From UBA1801 sp035353395 (GTDB lineage: Bacteria; Acidobacteriota; Holophagae; Holophagales; Holophagaceae): a stretch of DNA of 64,000 nucleotides. Under the pieces are notes generated by a model that worked only from the letters and a program-made list of their open reading frames with translations, was not told the DNA's origin and ran no database searches. Both the position numbers and the translations under genes were made by a program. Positions 45,069 through 53,156 of this stretch are shown here, one piece after another. The stretch covers positions 1-64,000 of the forward strand of contig DAOPZL010000008.1 in the NCBI GenBank assembly GCA_035353395.1. The letters run 5' to 3'. Each line of letters starts with the position of its first letter. The first letter of the stretch is position 1.

Positions 45069-45167
45069 GGAACCGCGAATAACGCGAATGCGCGCTGCGC
45101 GCTTGCGCGAATGAAAAGCCAGGGCCTCAAAACGGATTCTTGCTCCTTCGCGTCCATTCGCGGTTCC
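45069..45167. repeat. CGCGAAT-rich inverted-repeat element
   Basis: The heptamer CGCGAAT occurs at 45074, 45083 and 45106, and its complement ATTCGCG at 45156. GGAACCGCGAAT (45069-45080) is exactly complementary to ATTCGCGGTTCC (45156-45167), and GCGCGCTGCGCGC (45090-45102) is a small nested palindrome. The element fills the gap between the convergent hydrolase and lipoprotein genes. Such GAAT-spaced repeats occur as dispersed elements in several bacterial genomes; whether this one is dispersed here cannot be seen in a single window. Confidence 0.65.
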
Positions 45168-45208
45168 GCGTCCTTCCTTGCGAGGCCTGCAGGCGCGGTC
45201 CGGGCAGA

Positions 45209-45754
45209 TCACTCCGCCCGGAAGCGTCCCGTCGCTGGATCGAGGAGGAATCCCGCAGGCTGCCCGGCCACGTCTTCGCCGTAGGGCCTGCCCTTGCCGT
45301 CGCAGGTGTCCAGGGGACGGTCTGAACGCACCCGCAAGGAGGCGCCCGCCCAGCCGGCCAGTTCCAGGGAGCCCGGATAGGGATCGAAGCTCCAGAGCGG
45401 GTGGTCGCCGTGGGTTCCGTCCAGCACGCGTTCCAGGCTGAGGACCTCCAGCACGGGATGTCCCTCGCCCGCACTCACCACCGCAAGGTAGCGGCCGTCC
45501 GGCGAGACCGCGAGTTCGTACGGGAACAGCGCGACCGGCGGCGGCGGGAGTTCACGGAGCCGCGTCCCCTCCTCCAGGAACCACCGGGCGCCCTCCTGTT
45601 CCGATCCGCCCACCCTCAGCCAGCGGTCCTGCGGAAGGCCGGGAAGCGCGGCCTGGATCGCGCCCGGGGCGGAAGGTGCGGGAGAGGGCCCCATGCCCCG
45701 GCACCCCCCGAGCGCCAGCGAGAGGCCCACGAGCAGCGCGCCCCGGAGGACCAT
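45209..45754 (-). CDS. Lipoprotein with beta-propeller-like repeat segment
   Basis: This 181-residue protein has a lipobox, VLRGALLVGLSLALGGC, with the lipidated Cys at residue 18. After a Ser/Pro linker it has a LAVSPDGRYLAVVSAGEGHP stretch, a phrase common in WD40-like and YVTN-type propeller repeats, and ends in PAGFLLDPATGRFRAE. Only about one or two blades would fit, so it is a short or degenerate propeller. It starts just before the purM stop, overlapping the end of purM, on the same strand. The function is unknown. Confidence 0.7.
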   Translation of the reverse strand: MVLRGALLVGLSLALGGCRGMGPSPAPSAPGAIQAALPGLPQDRWLRVGGSEQEGARWFLEEGTRLRELPPPPVALFPYELAVSPDGRYLAVVSAGEGHPVLEVLSLERVLDGTHGDHPLWSFDPYPGSLELAGWAGASLRVRSDRPLDTCDGKGRPYGEDVAGQPAGFLLDPATGRFRAE

Positions 45755-45755
45755 G

Positions 45756-46793
45756 TCAGCGGTAGACGACCTTGCCCTCGCCCTTGGTCAGCTCGCCGAG
45801 GACCCAGGGGGCTTCTCCCCCGGCCTCGAGCTGGCCGAGGACCTGTCCGGCGGCCTCCTTCCGGCAGGCCAGCACCATCCCGACGCCGAGGTTGAAGGAG
45901 CGGCGGGCATCCTCGATGGGCATCCCGGCCTTCCCGGAAAGGAACCGGAAGAGGGCCGGCACCTCCCAGCTGGCGGTGTCGATGACGGCGTCCAGGTGCC
46001 TGGGCAGCACCCGGGGCAGGTTGTCCGTCAGGCCGCCGCCCGTGATGTGGGCCATGGCGACCAGCTGGCGGGCCTTCACGAGGGGCATGACCGGCTTCAG
46101 GTAGCTCCGGTGGGTCGCGAGAAGCGCGTCCGCCACGGTCATCCCCGTTCCCGGCAGCTCGTCCGAGACCTTCAGCCCCTCGACCTCGAAGCAGACCTTC
46201 CGGGCCAGGGAGTAGCCGTTGGTGTGCAGCCCGGAGCTGCGGAGACCGACGAGCACGTCCCCCTCGGCCATGGCGTCCAGGCGGGGCAGGAGATCGTCCT
46301 CGTCCACCATCCCCACGATGGTGCCGGCCACGTCCACCTCCCCTTCGGCGTACACCCCCGGCATCTCCGCCAGCTCGCCGCCGATGAGGGCGCAGCCCGC
46401 TTCCCGGCAGGCATCGGCCATGCCCTTCACGATCTGCTCGATCACCTCGGGCTCCAGGCGCTGGGCGGCGATGTAGTCCAGGAAGAACAGAGGTCGGGCG
46501 CCCTGCACGAGGATGTCGTTGATGCAGTGGTTCACCAGGTCCGCCCCCACGGTGTCCCACTTGCCCGCGAGGCGCGCCACCTTCATCTTGGTGCCCACGC
46601 CGTCCATGGAGGCCACGAGGACCGGCTTCGCTTCCGGGAACTGGGCCGCGAACAGGCCCCCGAAGAGGCCGATGTCGCTGCGGACCCCGGGCGTCTTCGT
46701 GGCCTTCACCAGCGGCTTGATCCTGGCCAGGGCGTCGTCCTGGCGATTGATGTCCACGCCGGCGGCGGCGTACGTGACCGGCTGCTTGCTCAT
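45756..46793 (-). CDS. purM: Phosphoribosylformylglycinamidine cyclo-ligase
   Basis: This 345-residue AIR synthetase catalyses the fifth step of purine synthesis, ATP-dependent closure of formylglycinamidine ribotide. The PurM fold is recognised by YAAAGVDINRQDDALARIKP, LVASMDGVGTKMKVARLAGK, GADLVNHCINDILVQGARPL with FLDYIA, GGELAEMPGVY, and AHITGGGLTDNLPRVLP. The ATG at 46793 follows GGAGG at good spacing. It is divergent from folE with about 105 bases between. The downstream lipoprotein gene overlaps closely and is likely cotranscribed. Other purine genes are not in this window. Confidence 0.96.
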   Translation of the reverse strand: MSKQPVTYAAAGVDINRQDDALARIKPLVKATKTPGVRSDIGLFGGLFAAQFPEAKPVLVASMDGVGTKMKVARLAGKWDTVGADLVNHCINDILVQGARPLFFLDYIAAQRLEPEVIEQIVKGMADACREAGCALIGGELAEMPGVYAEGEVDVAGTIVGMVDEDDLLPRLDAMAEGDVLVGLRSSGLHTNGYSLARKVCFEVEGLKVSDELPGTGMTVADALLATHRSYLKPVMPLVKARQLVAMAHITGGGLTDNLPRVLPRHLDAVIDTASWEVPALFRFLSGKAGMPIEDARRSFNLGVGMVLACRKEAAGQVLGQLEAGGEAPWVLGELTKGEGKVVYR

Positions 46794-46897
46794 GGGGCCT
46801 CCAGAACAGACATGATCCCACAGGGAGCGCCCCATGCGGATCACTACCCTTTCCCTCCGGGATGGTGGCACTCTGGTCTTCGAACTCGGGAGCCCCC

Positions 46898-47440
46898 ATG
46901 CCCTTCGATGAAGCCAGAATTTCCCGGGCCGTCCGCGAGCTGCTTGGCGGCTTCGGGCTCGATCCGGACTCCCCCGAGCTGCGGAAGACGCCCTGCCGGG
47001 TGGCCGAGTTCTGGCGGGTCCGCCTGGCCGGCTACGAGACGGACCTGGCGGCGGAACTGCAGCCCCTCCCGGGCATCCTGGCCCCCTGCCCCGTGGTCCT
47101 GGAGCGGATCCCCTTCGTGAGCACCTGCGAACACCACCTGGCCCCCTTCTACGGCTACGCCACCGTGGGCTACCTGCCGGGGGAGGGCGGCACCGTCGGC
47201 ATCTCGAAGCTGGCGCGGGTGGTCCAGGCCTACGCCAACCGGCTCCAGGTCCAGGAGCGCATGACCCAGCAGATCTTCGAGACCCTGGAGACCCACCTCC
47301 GCCCGGCGGCCTGGGGCGTGAAGCTGACCGCCGAGCACACCTGCATGAGCCAGCGGGGCGTGAAGGTCCACGATGTCCCCGTGACGACGTTCCTCTTCGG
47401 GGGCACCTGGGAGGGAGCCCCTCCCCCCGAGTTCCGGTAG
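46898..47440 (+). CDS. folE: GTP cyclohydrolase I
   Basis: This 180-residue decameric enzyme converts GTP to dihydroneopterin triphosphate at the start of folate synthesis. Zinc and active-site residues are visible in FVSTCEHHLAPFYGYATVGY (Cys and two His) and LTAEHTCMSQRGVKVHD (His and Cys). PETPERV-like and GISKLARVVQAYANRLQVQE stretches are also present. The ATG at 46898 is chosen over a longer reading at 46862 because the product then starts at the family's core helix. It is the first gene after the purM divide and is followed by a SOD gene on the same strand. Confidence 0.95.
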   Translation: MPFDEARISRAVRELLGGFGLDPDSPELRKTPCRVAEFWRVRLAGYETDLAAELQPLPGILAPCPVVLERIPFVSTCEHHLAPFYGYATVGYLPGEGGTVGISKLARVVQAYANRLQVQERMTQQIFETLETHLRPAAWGVKLTAEHTCMSQRGVKVHDVPVTTFLFGGTWEGAPPPEFR

Positions 47441-47567
47441 CCGGCCTCCGGCAGATTCCTCCCGCCCAGGATGAAAAGGAAAGGAACATATCCGGGAGCC
47501 CGTGCATCCCAGATACTGTCCGATTCATGAAAACCTGCCCAAGCGGCGAAGAGACCGGAGGAGATTC

Positions 47568-48155
47568 ATGTCATACGAGGGCAAGAACTACGATCACCTG
47601 AAGGGCGGAGCCGTGAAGGGGCTCAGCGACAGCCAGCTGGACCAGCACTTCACCCTCTACAAGGGCTACATCGCCAAGCTGAACGAGATCGAGCAGAAGC
47701 TGGCCGTGGCCGACAACACGAAGCCCAACTATTCCTTCAGCGACTACAGCGAACTCAAGCGCCGCGAGGCGGTCGCGTTCAACGGCTCCTTCCTGCACGA
47801 GCTCTATTTCGAAAACCTGGGCGCCGACGATGCCGTCAGCCCGGCCCTGCAGCAGGCCCTGGACGCCCAGGGGGGGAAGGACAAGGTGGTCGCCGACCTC
47901 AAGGCCGCCGCCCTGTGCGGCCCCGGATGGGCCGTCCTCACCCGCAACCGCCGGGACGGGAAGCTCCACACCTACTTCTTCGGGGAGCACCACCTGGGCC
48001 TGCCCATCGAGCAGGACCTGCTGGTGGTCCTGGACAGCTGGGAGCATGCCTTCATGGTGGACTACGGCATCGCCCGCGCGAAATACGCCGACATGTTCGC
48101 CGAGAACATCAAGTGGAGCGAGGTCAGCAAGCGGTTCGCCGCCGCCACGAAGTAG
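47568..48155 (+). CDS. Fe/Mn-type superoxide dismutase (divergent)
   Basis: This 195-residue protein converts superoxide to peroxide and oxygen. Ligands align as H27 (QLDQHFTLYKGY), H77 (FLHELYFENLG), D156 and H160 (VLDSWEHAFMVDYG), nearly the canonical Fe-SOD spacing. The usual paired histidines after the first ligand are replaced by Tyr and Lys, and the second ligand sits in SFLHELY instead of NHTFYW, so it belongs to a divergent branch. FSDYSELKRREAVAFNG is conserved within that branch. GGAGGAG lies before the ATG at 47568. The metal is not predictable from these residues alone. Confidence 0.85.
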   Translation: MSYEGKNYDHLKGGAVKGLSDSQLDQHFTLYKGYIAKLNEIEQKLAVADNTKPNYSFSDYSELKRREAVAFNGSFLHELYFENLGADDAVSPALQQALDAQGGKDKVVADLKAAALCGPGWAVLTRNRRDGKLHTYFFGEHHLGLPIEQDLLVVLDSWEHAFMVDYGIARAKYADMFAENIKWSEVSKRFAAATK

Positions 48156-48188
48156 CCTCAGGCAGGTCCAGGAAGCGCGGCGGGTCCC

Positions 48189-48821
48189 TCAGGCCCAGCC
48201 GCGCTTCGCGAATGCCCGCAGCTTCTCGTCGCTGTCCGCCAGGGCCAGGCTCCTGGCGACGAAGCGCCCCACCGGGTCCACCTCCAGGTTGACCTCCACA
48301 CCGGCGCTCATCCCGCACAGCCTCGTGCTCCGTACGGTCTCCGGGATCAGGGCCACCGTGAACCAGTCGCGCCCGCAGTCCACGACCGTGAGGGAGATGC
48401 CGTCCACGGTGACGGAGGACTTGGCGGCGATCATCGAGGCCAGCTCCGCCGGCATCGAGAAGCGCCAGGTGCCCTCGTCCTGCGGGCGGTCCAGCAGCCT
48501 TCCCACGCCGTCCACATGGCCGGAAACCAGGTGGCCGTCCAGGGGGTCGCCCACCCGGAGGCTCGGCTCCAGGTTGAGCACCGCCCCCCTGGCCAGGCGG
48601 GCGAGGGTCGTCCTCCCGAGCGTCTCCTCGGAGAGATCGGCGTCGAAGTGCCGGCTCGCCCTGGCCACGGAAGTGAGGCAGGTACCGTTGACCGCGATGC
48701 TCGCGCCGATCTCCGCCCGCTCCAGCAGGCCCTCCGGCGCCGAGATGCGCAGGCGCGCCCCCCCGGGCCTCGGCGAGCGGCCCTCGAAGGTCCCCAGGAA
48801 TCGGATCAAGCCGGTGAACAC
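48189..48821 (-). CDS. ribE: Riboflavin synthase, alpha chain
   Basis: This 210-residue trimeric enzyme makes riboflavin from two lumazine molecules. The N-terminal MFTGLI marker and two lumazine-binding barrels in tandem are seen (VNGTCLTSVARASRHFDADL then VDGISLTVVDCGRDWFTVAL), each with the V-N/D-G-x-S/C-LT motif. The GHLVSGHVDGVGRL linker and VNLEVDPVGRFVAR end are typical. It converges on the SOD gene and diverges from the DUF58 gene. No FMN riboswitch is seen upstream. The rest of the riboflavin pathway is not in the window. Confidence 0.94.
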   Translation of the reverse strand: MFTGLIRFLGTFEGRSPRPGGARLRISAPEGLLERAEIGASIAVNGTCLTSVARASRHFDADLSEETLGRTTLARLARGAVLNLEPSLRVGDPLDGHLVSGHVDGVGRLLDRPQDEGTWRFSMPAELASMIAAKSSVTVDGISLTVVDCGRDWFTVALIPETVRSTRLCGMSAGVEVNLEVDPVGRFVARSLALADSDEKLRAFAKRGWA

Positions 48822-48863
48822 GCATCCTCCCGATCAAGGCGTCCAGGACACCCGGAAGAGTCC

Positions 48864-49841
48864 ATGATGGCAGACATGAAACTCTGGGATGACAAACGGC
48901 TCCGCCTGACCCTCACGAGGCTGGGGCTCGAATACCTGGCGGCGCTCTTCCTGATCGGGTTCTTCGCCGTCAATACCGGGAACAACCTGCTCTACCTGGT
49001 CTTCTCCCTCATGCTCGGACTCTTCCTGGTCTCCGGCTGGGTCAGCCGCCGGGCCCTGGAGGGCCTGGACCTGCTGGCCGTCGAGGAGGGCAACCTCTTC
49101 GCCAGGGTGCAGGGAGGGATCCGGGTGCGCCTCCTGGACCGCCATCCCCGGCGGCCCCGGGGCCTGGAGGTGCACCTCGGCCTCGACCAGGCGCGCGTGG
49201 AGCCCGGCTTCTTCGGAGGCGGGTCCGGCGGCGGGAAGCCGGCCCTCGTCGTGCTCCACGCCCGCCCCGAGCGGCGCGGCTGGTGCCGGGCCCGCCACCT
49301 GGAGCTGCGGACGCGCTTCCCCTTCGGCTTCCTGGAGAAGGCGTGGCGGTTCCCCCTGGACCAGGAACTGCTCGTCCTCCCCCACCCGAGATCCAGCGCC
49401 CTCCAGGGAGATGCCGGCGGGGAAGCCCGGTTCTTCGTGCCCAGGCCCGGCCGCTCCTCCCCGGAAGGCGCGCGCCCTTTCCGCACCGGCGACCCGCTCA
49501 GCCAGGTCCACTGGAAGCGGACGGCGCAGCGGGGAGAGCCCTGGGTCCGGACCTTCGAGGGGGAACAGCCCGCGGGTCTGCGCCTGTCCCTGGACATGGG
49601 CGCCTGGAGCCCCGGAACCGCCTTCGAGACGGAACTGGAGCGCCTGTCGGGGGCCATCCTGCAGGCCCGTCTCCTCAGGCAGGAAGTCCTCCTGGTCGTC
49701 CATTCCCGCGAGGGGACCCGGGAACACGCGGGGCCGACGGCATGCTGGCGGGCGCTGGCCGTGGCCTGTGCCCAGGGAGGAGGATTCCGGGATCCTGGAA
49801 CGACTGACGCTTTCACGGCCCAGGGATTGGCAATACCCTAG
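48864..49841 (+). CDS. DUF58 domain membrane protein
   Basis: This 325-residue protein has two adjacent N-terminal transmembrane segments (about residues 18-58, LGLEYLAALFLIGFFAVNTG then NNLLYLVFSLMLGLFLVSGW). The DUF58 domain follows with the signature FRTGDPLSQVHWKRTAQRGE. Most relatives sit with a MoxR ATPase and a transglutaminase, but here it is alone between riboflavin synthase and cytidine deaminase. The function is not established; a von Willebrand-like surface for metal-dependent complex assembly has been suggested for the family. GGAAGAG lies 3 bases before the ATG at 48864. Confidence 0.82.
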   Translation: MMADMKLWDDKRLRLTLTRLGLEYLAALFLIGFFAVNTGNNLLYLVFSLMLGLFLVSGWVSRRALEGLDLLAVEEGNLFARVQGGIRVRLLDRHPRRPRGLEVHLGLDQARVEPGFFGGGSGGGKPALVVLHARPERRGWCRARHLELRTRFPFGFLEKAWRFPLDQELLVLPHPRSSALQGDAGGEARFFVPRPGRSSPEGARPFRTGDPLSQVHWKRTAQRGEPWVRTFEGEQPAGLRLSLDMGAWSPGTAFETELERLSGAILQARLLRQEVLLVVHSREGTREHAGPTACWRALAVACAQGGGFRDPGTTDAFTAQGLAIP

Positions 49842-49860
49842 AGCCAACACCGAGGTGCCC

Positions 49861-50322
49861 GTGTCTTTCGATCCACTCGACGCTGCAGGTTGGGAGCCGA
49901 TGCTGCAGGCCGCCTGGCGGGCCTGGGAGCACGCCTACGTCCCCTATTCGGGCTTCCGGGTGGGCGCCGCCCTCCGGACCCAGGACGGCACGATCGTCGC
50001 GGGCTGCAACGTCGAGAACGCCAGCTATTCGGTCACCCAGTGCGCGGAACGGACGGCCCTCTGCGCCGCCGTGTCGCGGGGCCTGCGCCCCGGCGGACTG
50101 GAGGCCCTGGTCGTGGTGACGGAGGGGGGCGACCTCACGCCCCCCTGCGGCGCATGCCGCCAGGCCCTCGCCGAGTTCGCGGATTCGTTGCCCGTCCTGC
50201 TGGCCAACCGGTCCACCCGCGCCCTCTTCGAGCTGCGGGACCTGCTGCCCCGCGCCTTCACGGGCCGGAACCTGGGTCTCGCGGAGGCCGGGGCGCTACC
50301 GGAAAACGGACTGAATCCATAG
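49861..50322 (+). CDS. cdd: Cytidine deaminase
   Basis: This 153-residue small homotetrameric deaminase converts cytidine and deoxycytidine to the uridine forms. YVPYSGFRVGAALRTQDG leads to the substrate-binding GCNVENASY, zinc ligand C61 and proton shuttle E63 in TQCAERTALCAA, and ligands C96 and C99 in PPCGACRQALAEF. It starts at GTG 49861, about 20 bases after the DUF58 stop on the same strand, with a GAGGTG ribosome site, so both are probably cotranscribed. It links to pyrimidine salvage, as does the nucleoside kinase in this window. Confidence 0.94.
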   Translation: MSFDPLDAAGWEPMLQAAWRAWEHAYVPYSGFRVGAALRTQDGTIVAGCNVENASYSVTQCAERTALCAAVSRGLRPGGLEALVVVTEGGDLTPPCGACRQALAEFADSLPVLLANRSTRALFELRDLLPRAFTGRNLGLAEAGALPENGLNP

Positions 50323-50349
50323 ACTGAACCCATCGTCCCGAGGAATCGG

Positions 50350-53064
50350 ATGGCCATCGACCGCACCAAGATCCAGAAACAAGCCGAGAGCTTCGTGGCT
50401 TCCGGAAGAATCGACCGGGCCATCGAAGAGTTCCTGAAGCTCCTGGAGGACAAGCCCAACGACCTCCTGATGATGAACCGCATCGGGGACCTCTGCCTCC
50501 AGGCCGGGAAGACCCGGGATGCCGTCGACATGTTCAAGCGTGCCGGCACGGGCTACGAGCGGGACGGATTCATCCCCAAGGCCACGGCGGTGTTCAAGAA
50601 GGCCCGCCGGTCCGCCCCCGAGGACGCGGACGTGGCGAGCCGGCTGGCGGACCTCTACCGCCAGACCAACCTGATCAAGGACGCCATCCAGATCCACATC
50701 GAGATGGCGGAGCAGTTCACGAAGAAGGGGCTCCTCAAGCGCGCGCTCGAGGAGTTCGCCCAGGTCGTGGAACTGGACCCCAAGAACCTCAAGAACAAGG
50801 TGAAGCTCGCGGACCTCTACAACAAGGAGGGCATGAAGGAACGCGCCGCCTCCATCTACCTGGAGGTCGCCGAGGCCCTCGCCATCGAGCAGATGCACAG
50901 CGAGGCCTACCAGATCCTGGAGCGCGCGAAGACCATGACCACCGCGCCCCAGGTGTTCCTGACCCAGTCGCGGCTCTGCGTGATCCAGAAGGATCTCACC
51001 GGCGCGGTGATGCACCTCCGCGAAGGGCTCTCCGCCAACCCGAGGAGCCCTGAGATCCTGGAAGCCCTCGCCGAGGTGGAACTCCAGTCCAGGAGCCCCG
51101 AGAAGGCGCTCGAGGCCCTGGCCCAGATCCCCCAGCTCCCGGAAAAGGCGATGGCCTTGTGCGAGCGGGCCCTGCGCGAGATGGCCAAGGCCGGGATGGC
51201 GAACGAGGGCCTCAAGCTCTTCAAGGCGATCGGGCGGGACTACGCGAGGCGCGGCATGGGGGAGACCGCCTCCAAGGCCCTCCGGAACGCCATGCAGAGC
51301 TTCTTCACGGCCGAGACCTGGCTCCAGCTCGCGGAGATCGCCCACCACGGCGGCAATAAGCCCGAGCGCACGGATGCCCTTCGGCGGGCCTACGAGGAGG
51401 CCAAGCTCGTCGGGGACGAGGCCCTGGCGGCCTCCGTGCTGGAACAGCTCCGGGACCTGGGGGTCACCGACGAGCAGATCGCCCTGCCTCCCCAGGCCCC
51501 CGCGCCCCAGCCTCCGAGCCCGGCCCCCACGGAGACCTTCACCGGCTACGAGCGCACGGAAGTGGACCCGGTCCGCCGGATGCAGATCCAGCAGCTCCAG
51601 CGCGACGCGGAGAACTTCGTCCGGGCCCGGTTCATGGACAAGGCGCAGGAGGCCTTCTCGAGCATCCTGGAGCTGGATCCCACGAACCGCGACGCCATCC
51701 ACCGCATCGCGGAGATCATCAAGGCCAGCGGCAAGATGACCGCCGTCCAGATGCACTACGTCAAGATGGCCGAGAAGCTGGCCGCCATCGGCTCAAGGGA
51801 GATGGCACTGGAGATGCTCGACAAGGCCGAGGCCCTCTTCCCGGGCTCGACGAGGCTCTACCGGCGGACCCTGGGCCTGATGGACGTCCAGCCGCCGCCC
51901 CCCCCGGCCGTCGAGGCGGATCGAGGCCAGATCATCGGCCTGGGCGCGGGCTCCGGCTTCCCCGAACCCCCCGTCCCGGGACTTCCCAGCGACCTGGACA
52001 TCCTCATCGCCCTGGACGAGGACCGGAAAGGCACTGAAGTCCAGGCCCCCCCGGCGTTCGCTGCGCCTCCGGACCTGATCCCCCTGGACGAGTTCAATCC
52101 CAGGACCACCCAGGGAACCGGCCTCCTTCTCCCGCCCCTGCCGACCGATTCCATGGACCTGAGCGCCGCGGACCTCCGGGCCCTGCTCCCGGAACCGGAA
52201 CCCGGCCCCCTGGACACCCGCGCGCTCCCGCCCGAACTGGAGCCCCTGGAACTGGAGCCGCTCTCCTTCGCCCCCCAGATGCCCGCAGTGGCGACGTTCC
52301 AGCAGGTCCCTCCCATCCCGGAGCCGGACCTCGCGGCCGCCGCCATCGACGAGGACCTCGCCGCCACCCTTTCCGACATCGACTTCCAGCTGGACTACGG
52401 GAGCCCCGAGGAGGCCAAGATCGAGATCGAGAACGCCCTCGAGGCCCATCCCGGCCACCCGGCGCTGCGGGCCCGCCTCGAGACGGTGGAGGAGTCCCTC
52501 CGCCGGATGGGCCGCGAGACCGGGGCCGCCGCCCTGCCGGAGACGGAGGAGGGCCACTCCTTCTTCGACCTCACGGACGTGCTGGGCGACGCCCTGCTGG
52601 AGAGCGGCGAGGGCGAGGAGATGCACGACGCCACCAACGTCGTGGAGAAGATCCAGAGCGTCGACCAGCTGTTCAACGCCTTCCGCGAAGGGGTCGAACA
52701 GCAGGTCAAGGTCGACGACTACGACACCCACTACAACCTGGGCATCGCCTACAAGGAGATGATGCTGCTGGAGCCGGCCATGGAGGAGTTCAAGAAGGCC
52801 ATGCTCGACCCCGAGCGCACCCTCGAATGCTGCTCCATGCTCTCCATCTGCGAACTCGCCCGGGGGAACCACGACGCGGCCTCGGAATGGCTGCACCGCG
52901 GCATCGACACCCCCGGCTGGCCGCCGGAGGACACCATCGGCCTCCGCTACGACCTGGGCGAGATCCTGGAGCAGCAGGGACGGAAGGACGAAGCCCTCGA
53001 GCAGTTCCGCCTGGTCTACGACATCAACCCCGAATACCGGGAAGTCGCGGCCAAGCTGGCATGA
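50350..53064 (+). CDS. Large tetratricopeptide-repeat protein
   Basis: This 904-residue soluble protein has an N-terminal half full of TPR-like helix pairs (AIEEFLKLLEDKPNDLLMMN, KATAVFKKARRSAPEDADVA, AFEEFAQVVELDPKN-type units). A Pro/Ala-rich spacer lies at about residues 384-400, then a second TPR group. A long Pro/Glu/Leu-rich linker follows (about 515-670), then a C-terminal domain with LSDIDFQLDYGSPEEAKIEI and more TPRs (THYNLGIAYKEMMLLEPAME). TPRs make protein scaffolds. The linker and C-terminal arrangement resemble the FimV/FrzS-type polarity proteins, but that is an inference. It starts 28 bases after cdd. No signal peptide is present. Confidence 0.82.
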   Translation: MAIDRTKIQKQAESFVASGRIDRAIEEFLKLLEDKPNDLLMMNRIGDLCLQAGKTRDAVDMFKRAGTGYERDGFIPKATAVFKKARRSAPEDADVASRLADLYRQTNLIKDAIQIHIEMAEQFTKKGLLKRALEEFAQVVELDPKNLKNKVKLADLYNKEGMKERAASIYLEVAEALAIEQMHSEAYQILERAKTMTTAPQVFLTQSRLCVIQKDLTGAVMHLREGLSANPRSPEILEALAEVELQSRSPEKALEALAQIPQLPEKAMALCERALREMAKAGMANEGLKLFKAIGRDYARRGMGETASKALRNAMQSFFTAETWLQLAEIAHHGGNKPERTDALRRAYEEAKLVGDEALAASVLEQLRDLGVTDEQIALPPQAPAPQPPSPAPTETFTGYERTEVDPVRRMQIQQLQRDAENFVRARFMDKAQEAFSSILELDPTNRDAIHRIAEIIKASGKMTAVQMHYVKMAEKLAAIGSREMALEMLDKAEALFPGSTRLYRRTLGLMDVQPPPPPAVEADRGQIIGLGAGSGFPEPPVPGLPSDLDILIALDEDRKGTEVQAPPAFAAPPDLIPLDEFNPRTTQGTGLLLPPLPTDSMDLSAADLRALLPEPEPGPLDTRALPPELEPLELEPLSFAPQMPAVATFQQVPPIPEPDLAAAAIDEDLAATLSDIDFQLDYGSPEEAKIEIENALEAHPGHPALRARLETVEESLRRMGRETGAAALPETEEGHSFFDLTDVLGDALLESGEGEEMHDATNVVEKIQSVDQLFNAFREGVEQQVKVDDYDTHYNLGIAYKEMMLLEPAMEEFKKAMLDPERTLECCSMLSICELARGNHDAASEWLHRGIDTPGWPPEDTIGLRYDLGEILEQQGRKDEALEQFRLVYDINPEYREVAAKLA

Positions 53065-53156
53065 CGTCGGCACCCGAGGTCCGGACGGCCGGCGTTTCGA
53101 CCAGCCAAGCCGGATAATGATAAATATTATTTAATTATTCAGTCTCGCCTTCCGAA

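Noticed and set aside
48822..48863. FMN riboswitch ahead of the riboflavin synthase gene
   Set aside because: The divergent gap is only about 42 bases, too short for the conserved RFN element, and none of its consensus is present.
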